The notes beneath the pieces are model-generated. The model saw nothing but the letters and a program-made list of their open reading frames with translations. It made no database searches and was not told where the DNA came from. Made by a program: the position numbers and the translations under genes. A stretch of DNA of 64,000 nt, taken from PSRF01 sp051000815. GTDB taxonomy: Bacteria > Acidobacteriota > Blastocatellia > Pyrinomonadales > Pyrinomonadaceae. Within the stretch, counting starts at the first letter, position 1. Each line of letters starts with the position of its first letter. The DNA is taken from NCBI GenBank assembly GCA_051000815.1, contig JBPCNX010000093.1, forward strand, positions 30,226 through 94,225, given 5' to 3'. Of the stretch, positions 8,547 to 15,322 are shown one piece after another.

Positions 8547-9245
8547 ATGGATTCACTTTACGAACTGATTCATCAACTCCGAGATTTTCTCAATCCGAAA
8601 TTGATCATTGAGACTCTGCTAGCCAAGGGTGGCCTGTTTGTCTATTTCGGACTCGTTTTTATTGTCTTTGCCGAAACCGGTTTGGCGGTCGGCTTTTTTC
8701 TTCCAGGCGATTCTCTCCTGGTGGTCGCGGGACTATTTGCTGCGACAGGGAAATTGAATCTCGCAATTTTAGTAGTCAGTTTGTTTGTCGCCGCGGTCGT
8801 TGGTGATGCGGTTGGCTACTACACCGGCTCCAGGCTTGGCCCTCGACTTTTTAGCCGGAAGAAGTCGCTACTGTTCCGACCCAGTCATTTGCAGAAAGCG
8901 CATTCCTTTTATGAGAAGTATGGGGGCAAGACGATAGTGATTGCGAGGTTCGTGCCGATCGTGCGCACATTTGCGCCAATTGTCGCTGGCGCTGCAGGCA
9001 TGCCTTATCGACGTTTTGTTTTGTTCAATGTGATGGGAGGCTTTTTGTGGGTCTCGAGCATGCTTCTCGGTGGTTATTTTCTGGGGAGCATTCTCAAGTC
9101 CAAATTCGGCATCGATCTTGATGAGCACATCGAATGGGTCGTGATCGTCGTCGTAATGTTGTCGTTGATTCCTCCTTTCGTCGAGTATTTGAAATCGAGG
9201 CGAAAGAAGGCGCGCGCCGCCGAGGCGCGCAATGCCGAAGTTTAA
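8547..9245 (+). CDS. DedA-family membrane protein (SNARE-associated/VTT)
   Basis: 232 aa polytopic protein starting 3 bases after pcm. It carries the DedA core: FAETGLAVGFFLPGDSLLVVAG, GDAVGYYTGSRLG, the HxxxxxYG-KTI segment and the conserved ARFVPIVRTFAPIVAGAAGM containing the essential Arg residues, followed by a GGFLW motif. Several strongly hydrophobic segments span the protein, and the C-terminus is basic and cytoplasmic. DedA proteins are implicated in undecaprenyl-phosphate or lipid flipping. Confidence 0.92.
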   Translation: MDSLYELIHQLRDFLNPKLIIETLLAKGGLFVYFGLVFIVFAETGLAVGFFLPGDSLLVVAGLFAATGKLNLAILVVSLFVAAVVGDAVGYYTGSRLGPRLFSRKKSLLFRPSHLQKAHSFYEKYGGKTIVIARFVPIVRTFAPIVAGAAGMPYRRFVLFNVMGGFLWVSSMLLGGYFLGSILKSKFGIDLDEHIEWVVIVVVMLSLIPPFVEYLKSRRKKARAAEARNAEV

Positions 9246-9295
9246 AATGGCGCTTCTCTCCTTTGTAATAGAAGCTGGTGTTTGGGAGCAGCCGA

Positions 9296-9377
9296 GTAAC
9301 GCAAACTGTTAGTTTGCGACAACCGAGTAGCGCAACTGTTATTTTGCGAAGCGAGTAACGCAAGGTGTTAGTTTGCG
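9296..9377. repeat. Three tandem copies of palindromic repeat
   Basis: Three direct copies at 9296-9318, 9327-9348 and 9355-9377, with a period of about 29-31 bases. They follow the pattern GTAACGCAAACTGTTAGTTT+GCG, each preceded by CGA; the second and third copies are degenerate. They lie between the DedA gene and tRNA-Pro. The same unit forms the inverted repeat at 7724-7794. Confidence 0.8.
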
Positions 9378-9462
9378 AGCACCCTATCGATGAGTTGCAT
9401 CAAGTCAGGATGGCACTAGTTTGACTTAACGCTACTCACCACCTAGAATCCAGTTTCCTTGT

Positions 9463-9539
<77 letters not shown>

Positions 9540-9558
9540 AATACATCAAGAATTTACG

Positions 9559-9584
9559 GGCTGCCAACATTGGCGGCCGTTTTT
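9559..9584 (+). terminator. Terminator of tRNA-Pro
   Basis: GGCTGCC (9559-9565), a 6-base loop, then GGCGGCC (9572-9578), a 7-bp stem with one G-U pair, followed by GTTTTT. It is a canonical intrinsic terminator 19 bases after the tRNA. Confidence 0.8.
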
Positions 9585-9639
9585 CATTTGTGGCAGGATT
9601 GTGGCAGACTTTCAAAACGTCTTTCAGCGCTAAAAATCC

Positions 9640-9911
9640 AGCCCGCCAAGCGGGCGCCAGCATAAAGCCTGGGGTGGAGCGAGGTCTGCGAGCGGAACCC
9701 CAGGTAACGTTGTTGAGAAACATTCCAGCCCGCGAAGTGGGCGACAGACAATCGATTCACTCAACACGTCGACCAGCATTGAGGTCGGTTCGCGTTCCCC
9801 TTTCGCCCGCTTCGCGGGCTTCAATCATTTATTGCGTTCGCGATCCTGGGGTTGCGTTCGCAAAGCCTCGCTCCACCCCAGGCTCTATGCTAACGCCCGC
9901 TTCACGGGCTT
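9640..9911. repeat. REP/BIME-like palindromic block left of transposase
   Basis: The block is an imperfect large inverted repeat made of smaller hairpins: GCCCGC-caa-GCGGGC types, CCTGGGG...CCCCAGG types, and AGCCCGCGAAG-GGGC units. The left half (9640-9760) and the right half (about 9800-9911) are near inverted copies. The same mosaic recurs at 10492-10848 and, in diverged form, at 14760-14960. It flanks an IS200-like transposase, as expected of REP elements and their cognate RAYT. Confidence 0.75.
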
Positions 9912-10030
9912 CTTCATTATTTACGACTCGTCGCCCTCCTGACATTCGCTTGATTGACTGGCAAACGCGCGGGCCTTGAGGTAATCTCTTCGTGCTTTAT
10001 CTAACCTCACAAAGAATCGAGAACCTCACA

Positions 10031-10477
10031 ATGTCTCAATCTTTCACGAACCTTCTCTATCACATTGTCTTTTCGACAAAAGATCGAAGACCACTGATCA
10101 CGCTCGATTATCAACCACTCTTGTACGATTACATCGGTGGAATAATTCGCGGCAGCGGTGGAATCTCACTTGGCATCAATGGAGTGGAGGATCATGCTCA
10201 TGTTTTGGCGAAGCTTCGTCCAGATAAAGCACTCTCTGACGTGCTCCGCGACCTGAAGGCCAATGCGAGTGGATGGATGCACGATGTATTTCCTTGTCTG
10301 TCGGATTTTTCCTGGCAACGGGGCTACGCAGCCTTTACGGTGAGTCAATCAAATTTGCAGCAGGTGCAACGTTATCTCGCAAACCAAAAGGAGCATCATC
10401 AAAGAGTTTCGTTTAGGGATGAGTTCATTACTTTTCTGAAAGCGAACGAAATTGAATTCGATGAACGTTACGTTTGA
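10031..10477 (+). CDS. REP-associated tyrosine transposase (IS200/Y1-like)
   Basis: 148 aa from the ATG at 10031; a longer frame to 9992 lacks conserved sequence. It is an HUH single-strand transposase of the RAYT/TnpA_REP group: N-terminal NLLYHIVFSTKDRRPLI, the metal-binding HUH site as DHAHVL (H55, H57), the WQRGYAAFTV strand, and the probable nucleophile Tyr115 in QRYLANQKEHH. RAYTs process palindromic REP hairpins. The gene sits exactly between two large palindromic blocks that are candidate substrates. The motifs look intact, so it may be functional. Confidence 0.88.
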   Translation: MSQSFTNLLYHIVFSTKDRRPLITLDYQPLLYDYIGGIIRGSGGISLGINGVEDHAHVLAKLRPDKALSDVLRDLKANASGWMHDVFPCLSDFSWQRGYAAFTVSQSNLQQVQRYLANQKEHHQRVSFRDEFITFLKANEIEFDERYV

Positions 10478-10491
10478 TCCACAGCTGTTTG

Positions 10492-10848
10492 CAGCCCGCG
10501 AAGTGGGCGCAAGCATAAAGCCTGGGGTGGAGCGAGGCTTTGCGAGCGTAACCCCAGGTAACGGTGTTGTAGAAACATTCCAGCCCGCGAAGTGGGCGCA
10601 AGCATAAAGCCTGGGGTGGAGCGAGGTTTTGCGAGCGCAACCCTCGGTACAGATGTTTAAAAACGAATCGAGCCCGCGAAGCGGGCGACAGACAATCGAT
10701 TACTCAACACGTCGACCAGCATCGATGTCCGTTCGCGCTCCCGCCCGCTTCGCGGGCTTCAATCATTTATTGCGTTCGCGATCCTAGGGTTGCGCTCGCA
10801 AAGCCTCGCTCCACCCCAGGCTCTATGCTTACGCCCGCTTCGCGGGCT
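10492..10848. repeat. REP/BIME-like palindromic block right of transposase
   Basis: This starts 15 bases after the transposase. It has two tandem copies of a unit of about 90 bases (from 10492 and from about 10578), each with an AGCCCGCGAAGTGGGCG hairpin and CCTGGGGTGGAGCGAGG. A third hairpin and an inverted arm follow, ending in CGCCCGCTTCGCGGGCT at 10832-10848. Overall it is an inverted arrangement like the left block. Confidence 0.75.
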
Positions 10849-10856
10849 GATCGACA

Positions 10857-11207
10857 ATCGATTACTACCTTTCCGCGTGCGTGCCCCTCTTCCACATAAC
10901 GCACAGCCTCGGCTGCTTCACTCAGGCTGTACTGCTGAGTCAGTCTCTTAAGTTCATCAAATACGACTTTGAAGTATTTGTCGTGCGTTGAAAGCTTCCG
11001 AATAACGGACGCAAATTTGCGACTCAGGTCTTCATTTGACTCCAACATCTGGCGGAGCTTCACAAACGCGCGCATGATCGTGATGTTGACTTCGATTGCG
11101 CGTTCGCTATTCAGTACACTCGACAACATTGCAACGCCTTGTTCGGTGAAGACGTAGGGCAGTGTGCGCCGACCGCCACGGCCAAACTTGTTTTGAATTG
11201 GACGTGA
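10857..11207 (-). pseudogene. Chimeric remnant: ORF6N domain fragment plus dehydrogenase tail
   Basis: On the minus strand, the frame entering at about 11205 reads GRGGRRTLPYVFTEQGVAML then SSVLNSERAIEVNI and RAFVKLRQML. This is the C-terminal part of an ORF6N (phage/KilA-N-like DNA-binding) protein that lacks its start. After KVVFDELKRL it continues without a stop into SLSEAAEAVRYVEEGHARGK+VVI. That is the C-terminal end of a zinc-type (MDR) alcohol dehydrogenase/quinone reductase. The two halves belong to unrelated proteins, so this is a recombined relic, not a working gene. Confidence 0.6.
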
Positions 11208-11294
11208 GCAGATGTCAGCAGATGTAAAAACCTTGGTTTGCTCGTGGCTGCATCTCGATGCAAAATTAATTAGTTAAGTTTACGTGTCTCGCTA

Positions 11295-11329
11295 GGTTCG
11301 GGACTGTGAGGTCGGAGGTTCGAATCCTC
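11295..11329 (+). pseudogene. tRNA-Pro 3' fragment (possible att duplicate)
   Basis: These 35 bases match positions 9493-9527 of tRNA-Pro with one mismatch. They cover the anticodon arm, variable loop and T-arm, but not the acceptor or D-arm. They lie in the same orientation 1.8 kb downstream. This is the pattern left by integration at the 3' part of a tRNA gene. No integrase is present between the copies. Confidence 0.65.
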
Positions 11330-11523
11330 AATTGGTTCGCTTAATACGATCCACGAATCAACACGAATCGGCACGAACGATGGTTACAATCCACGAAACG
11401 CGCGAATCATCACGAACTATACAAAAGCCGGTAGCGCGAAGATTACCCTCGGTTCGCACAATGCAAGCAACGTCTGGGGATCGCGGTGGCAGATCAGCTT
11501 CACGATGTATCTCAAGGTCAACC
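11330..11523. repeat. Short CACGAA-rich repeats, no gene
   Basis: Two related units start at 11351 and 11391 (pattern CCACGAA-N-CGAATC-N-CACGAA). They match the right arm of the inverted repeat at 23653-23738. I see no gene or RNA in this stretch. Confidence 0.5.
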
Positions 11524-12024
11524 TCAGGCAAACGGGTTTTCGTCAGCGCTCGGTCCGTATATCGAAGGGATCGGAACGTCGAGCTCTTTCAGGTATACCG
11601 TCAACTGCCCGCGGTGGTGGTACCAGTGGTTCAGCATGATCGATCGCAACATTGCCACTCGAGGAATAGCTAACACTTCGCGTTCGCCCTGCATCATGCG
11701 CCAGGTTGCTTGAAGCGTTGCGTCATCCATCCCGCCGAGCACTCTCTTAGCTTTGGCAATGCTCTCTTCAAGAGCCGGAACCAACTCCGCAGCTTTCTCG
11801 GGGCTGGGGTCGACAAACTGCGGCGCCTGAACCGGCGATTGAGCGGCAACGAACTCGGCGACGGCACCTGGCACCATCGCAACATGCAGCGCAAGCTCAC
11901 CAAGCGTTCTCGCCTTTGCGTGCGGCCGCCAAGAGAGCCGATCGTCGGGGACGCGCTCGAGTACGCGGCGCGTCGTCTGTGCTTCCTGTTCCAGCTCCTG
12001 CAACATTCCATCGATCAGTGCCAT
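11524..12024 (-). CDS. DinB-family protein
   Basis: 166 aa from the ATG at 12024, chosen because GGGGAAAG lies just upstream; the frame extends further without conservation. Four-helix-bundle DinB fold with a probable metal site: ELALHVAMVPG supplies the first His and LNHWYHHRGQLTVYLKEL the terminal His pair. The conserved C-terminus PSIYGPSADENPF is typical. Members include thiol-dependent S-transferases; the substrate here is unknown. A second, frame-disrupted DinB protein lies at 44270-44778. A VOC gene lies 90 bases upstream in the same direction. Confidence 0.88.
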   Translation of the reverse strand: MALIDGMLQELEQEAQTTRRVLERVPDDRLSWRPHAKARTLGELALHVAMVPGAVAEFVAAQSPVQAPQFVDPSPEKAAELVPALEESIAKAKRVLGGMDDATLQATWRMMQGEREVLAIPRVAMLRSIMLNHWYHHRGQLTVYLKELDVPIPSIYGPSADENPFA

Positions 12025-12114
12025 CGTCTTTCCCCTTCCAAAATCAACACGCAACCTGATATGCCTCACCTGGGCGAAAGTGAACAAACCCCTCGGGAAC
12101 ATTCGGCTTTACAA

Positions 12115-12546
12115 TTACTGTTGTCGGTTCTTGTCGTAGTTCACCATCCACTGGACTCCGAATTTGTCCGTGAATGACCCGTAGTACGCTCCCCAAAACA
12201 TGTCCTGCAGCGGCATTTCTATTTTACCGCCAGAGGAAAGTCCGTTGAAAAGCCGCTCCGCTTCTTCTTTGCTTTCGGGCGAAATGCAAATATAGAAGTT
12301 GTTACCAACGGTCAGCTTTTGCCCCATTGATTCCAAAGAGTCGGTAGCCATGAGAGCGTTGCCGTTACCGATCGGTAACGCGATGTGCATGATCCGCTCC
12401 TTGTCGCTCTCGGACATTTGTCCACATTCGGCGTTGTCCTTGAATCGCATTACCGCCAGGAATTCACCGCCAAACACCGATTTATAAAAGTTGAATGCTT
12501 CTTCGGTGTTGCCGTTAAAGTTTAAGTACGGGTTAATGGCTGCCAT
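12115..12546 (-). CDS. VOC-family protein (PhnB-like)
   Basis: 143 aa with a strong AAAGGAGAAAG ribosome site. It has the PhnB/glyoxalase-like beta-alpha-beta-beta-beta modules: INPYLNFNGNTEEAFNFYKS, then VFGGEFLAVMRF, HIALPIGNGNALMATD, and the closing QDMFWGAYYGSFTDKFGVQW. These small cytoplasmic proteins are annotated as PhnB or demethylubiquinone methyltransferase-like, without a proven reaction. It is probably co-transcribed with the DinB gene. Confidence 0.88.
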   Translation of the reverse strand: MAAINPYLNFNGNTEEAFNFYKSVFGGEFLAVMRFKDNAECGQMSESDKERIMHIALPIGNGNALMATDSLESMGQKLTVGNNFYICISPESKEEAERLFNGLSSGGKIEMPLQDMFWGAYYGSFTDKFGVQWMVNYDKNRQQ

Positions 12547-12878
12547 GATCTTTCTCCTTTAGTCTAGTATTGGGGCAAATTCACCAGCCTGCCTTGCGTT
12601 AAGCTGACTACAATCATTGCCTTCTATCCATTAGTCGAACGGCGAGTGTTCAAATCGACACTCCCCAGAAATCTTTTCTGTTTGAAGACGAAAATCACTA
12701 GATTTCGCCGATTAGGGTGGGGTCTTTAATTCTTAAGAAACCCATTCGAGTTGTAACTAAGTGGCACCCCTATCCTTGCCGCGTCGCGTATGGACAATAC
12801 CAAACAGCAATTGGCAAGGCTCCGCAAAGACTAAATACTTACGGTCCTTGGCATGCACTTCCCGCATCGGCTGACATC
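12547..12878. other. Intergenic region
   Basis: 332 bases between the divergent VOC and membrane-protein genes. An open frame from 12717 runs into the next gene but shows no conserved sequence before the ATG at 12879. It presumably holds the two divergent promoters; I cannot pick them reliably. Confidence 0.35.
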
Positions 12879-13540
12879 ATGAACCAACAAAACGTTGAGG
12901 TGCGGGCGAGTGAACCGCGTTGGCCGGCGGTGGTTGCCTTCCTCGCGCTGGGCGGTGCCTACTCCGCCCTGCCACCTTCATTGTTGATTGATGGCCGCCG
13001 CTGGCTGGTTCCGATCGTCGTTACCGTCCTCCTTCTTCCCACCGTCATTTCTTACCTCAGCGGCAATCACTTTCTCACTGAAGTGCTGGGCTACATTCTG
13101 AATAGCGTCGTGACACTCGCCCTGACTTGGTCGCTTGCTTCACTTATCGAGACATTACTTGAGCACACCGTAGACTCGCGAAGTCTCCTGCGGTCCGGCG
13201 CCGCGCTATGGGTGGCGAACATTCTGGTTTTCGCTTCGTGGTACTGGCACCTCGATGCGGGCGGGCCGCATCAACGCAGCTTGTCTCCCGGGCATACCAA
13301 TGGCGCGTTTCTGTTTCCGCAAATGACGATGGATCCGGCGGCGAAGCAGGCGGCGGGTGAACGTGAGTGGGAACCAAGCTTCATCGACTATTTGTTTCTG
13401 GCATTCAACACAAGCACCGCCTTCTCGCCCACCGATGTCCCCGTTCTTTCGCGGTGGGCGAAAATCATGATGATATCCAGGCGCTGATCTCGCTGTTGAT
13501 TGTTGCCCTGCTGGCCGGGCGAGCGGTTAACATTCTCTAA
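12879..13540 (+). pseudogene. DUF1345-like integral membrane protein, frame-disrupted
   Basis: From the ATG at 12879 there are several transmembrane segments, then EPSFIDYLFLAFNTSTAFSP, the signature region of DUF1345-type membrane proteins. The frame stops at 13487 directly after SRWAKIMM. The last helix (QALISLLIVALLAGRAVNIL) continues in another frame from 13478 to a TAA at 13540. One base is therefore missing near 13471-13477. This is either a fresh mutation or a sequencing indel. The function of the family is unknown. Confidence 0.75.
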
Positions 13541-13556
13541 TCCGCATCGCTTCAAG

Positions 13557-14159
13557 TTAACTTGCCAGCTTCGCGGCTATCTTCGCCACGTGACTACCCT
13601 GGTACCTCGCTATCTCCAACTCATTCTCACTAGGTTGACGGGAACCGTCACCCCCAGCGAGCGTCGAAGCACCATATGGCGTGCCGCCGCTAATTTCGTC
13701 CATATTCATCAGTCGCTGCTCCGCGTAGGGAACACCAACGATGATCATGCCTTGATGCAGTAGTGTTGTGTGGAAACTGACGATGGTCGTTTCCTGTCCA
13801 CCATGCTGCGTGGCGGTGCAAGTGAAAACGCTACCAACCTTGCCGACCAGCGCGCCACTCATCCAAAGCCCGCCGGTTTGATCCAAAAAGTTGCGCATTT
13901 GAGCGCACATATTGCCGAAGCGGGTTGGAGTTCCGAAAATGATGGCGTCGTAGCCGGGAAGCTCTTCGACCTTTGCAATTGGCGCCGCTTGATCCAATTT
14001 AGCTCCCGCCTTGCGGGCCACTTCCTCCGGGACCACCTCCGGCACACGTCTGATATCAACTTCAGTTTCCGCAACGCTTCTTGCGCCCTGGCCAACCGCA
14101 TTCGCCATCGTTTCGACGTGGCCGTACATGCTGTAGTAAAGGACGAGTACCTTGGTCAT
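13557..14159 (-). CDS. wrbA: NAD(P)H:quinone oxidoreductase WrbA
   Basis: 200 aa flavodoxin-like enzyme that reduces quinones by two electrons with FMN. It has the FMN phosphate-binding loop LVLYYSMYGHVETMA near the N-terminus, the WrbA-specific TPTRFGNMCAQMRNFLDQTG, and the tail YGASTLAGGDGSRQPSENEL. The start is the ATG at 14159, preceded by GGAG. It lies 26 bases after an ABM-family monooxygenase gene, forming a small quinone/redox detoxification operon. Confidence 0.95.
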   Translation of the reverse strand: MTKVLVLYYSMYGHVETMANAVGQGARSVAETEVDIRRVPEVVPEEVARKAGAKLDQAAPIAKVEELPGYDAIIFGTPTRFGNMCAQMRNFLDQTGGLWMSGALVGKVGSVFTCTATQHGGQETTIVSFHTTLLHQGMIIVGVPYAEQRLMNMDEISGGTPYGASTLAGGDGSRQPSENELEIARYQGSHVAKIAAKLAS

Positions 14160-14185
14160 CAATTGATCTCCATTTAGGTCTAACG

Positions 14186-14488
14186 CTACGCGGAAAGTTT
14201 TGCCGCAAGGACATCGACCTTCTCGATCACAGGCGCCTGGGCGAAAAGTTCAGGTGCTTTCGCCATTAGTGCCTCTGCCACCCGGCCTGAAAGGTGTGCT
14301 TGCCTGCCCGCCTCGTCCTCAAAAGCATCGAAGATACCGAACGTCGACGGGCCGAGTCGAATGCCAAACCAGGTTATGGTCCCCGGTTCGGCTTCGACGA
14401 GCGGCAGTCCACTACGCAGAAAGCTTTCAACCTCTGCTTCCTTACCAGGTTTCGCTTCCAAACGAACGAACAATCCAAAATTAACCAT
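14186..14488 (-). CDS. Putative quinol monooxygenase (ABM domain)
   Basis: 100 aa with a near-perfect AAGGAGG ribosome site before the ATG at 14488. It is a ferredoxin-like dimeric alpha/beta-barrel protein: GLFVRLEAKPGKEAEVESFL, TITWFGIRLG, FGIFDAFEDEAGRQAHL. The family includes YgiN-type quinol monooxygenases. It is the first gene of an operon with wrbA, which supports a role in quinone redox cycling. Catalytic residues are not well defined in this family. Confidence 0.85.
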   Translation of the reverse strand: MVNFGLFVRLEAKPGKEAEVESFLRSGLPLVEAEPGTITWFGIRLGPSTFGIFDAFEDEAGRQAHLSGRVAEALMAKAPELFAQAPVIEKVDVLAAKLSA

Positions 14489-14689
14489 TACTGAGATCCT
14501 CCTTACAAGTTGTTGATGGATCTTTGAGCTTCGTAAACTAGTACAACGAGTGCCGTTACCTCGAGCTTTTTCCGCCAAGCGATGGATGCGATTTTCTCCG
14601 GGACCCGGCGTGTCGTGACTGGAAATTTTGGCGACAACATGTTCGTTTTGTGACACGACTCAGTGTCCAATTACGCCTTTAGCGGGAGA

Positions 14690-14993
14690 GGGGCTTTGCA
14701 CAAAAGTGACCAAAGTCCGCGAGTCTCCACGGTCGACCGTGATTTCGTAGCCTTTCAGTAAACCTGCGAAGCAGGTGAAAGCGTAAGGCCTGGGGCGTGA
14801 GCCCCAGGTCGCCGAGCACAAAATGATTCCAAGCCCGCGAAGCGGGTGACAGAACGGGTTCGATGAGCTTGCGCCCGCTCCGCGGGCTAATCACTCTTGA
14901 TGGGCCGCGTACCTGGGGCTCACGCCCCAGGCTTTATGCTTCCGTCCGCTTCGCGGACTAAATTGTCATGCGACCTTTTTTGTGCAAAGCCCC
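14690..14993. repeat. Orphan REP-like block framed by 16-bp inverted repeats
   Basis: The outer ends are a perfect 16-bp inverted repeat (GGGGCTTTGCACAAAA at 14690-14705; its complement at 14978-14993). Inside, 14760-14960 repeats the mosaic seen around the transposase: CCTGGGGC-gtga-GCCCCAGG, AAGCCCGCGAAGCGGG and GCGCCCGCTCCGCGGGC, arranged as a large palindrome. There is no transposase here. It may be mobilised in trans by the RAYT at 10031-10477. Confidence 0.7.
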
Positions 14994-15196
14994 AGCGGGT
15001 TGTTGGAGTTTAGCGACCTCGCTTTCAGTCGGGTGCAACGTTGACTAGAACCACGAACTCTCTGATTTTTAGTGCAAAGGCCGTTGCTTCTGGGGCCTTT
15101 TTAAAGGGCAGGCCTCGATTTCTGCGGTTCGGGCGGGTTGGCCCACGTTCTCAAAGATTAACTTCGACCTTATTGAACCATCCATCGTCTAACTTG

Positions 15197-15227
15197 TTGA
15201 CCTGGGGACTGTCAGACATGTTATATT
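15197..15227 (+). promoter_or_regulatory. Candidate promoter for DUF1800/DUF1501 operon
   Basis: TTGACC (15197-15202) is followed after 18-19 bases by TTATATT (15221-15227), roughly 95 bases before the DUF1800 start. Found by eye only. Confidence 0.35.
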
Positions 15228-15322
15228 TTGGTTGAACCGGGTTTTGGCCGGGTGCCCCGCCAAGTCAGTCATACCTCACAGTTCGCGTTTCGCATCGACC
15301 TTGTGACGGAGAGAGCCCACTT

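Larger units (their letters stand above)
14489..15322. other. 834-base intergenic region holding a repeat block
   Basis: No gene supported. It contains the orphan palindromic block at 14690-14993 and a candidate promoter near 15197-15227. The rest is plain non-coding sequence. Confidence 0.5.

Noticed and set aside
9296..9377. Short CRISPR array (three repeats with about 30-base period)
   Set aside because: The units are palindromic and degenerate, the gaps are only 6-8 bases, and there are no cas genes. It is a tandem palindromic repeat.
14679..14894. Small open frames across the palindromic block
   Set aside because: They are translations of inverted repeats, without ribosome sites or conserved sequence.
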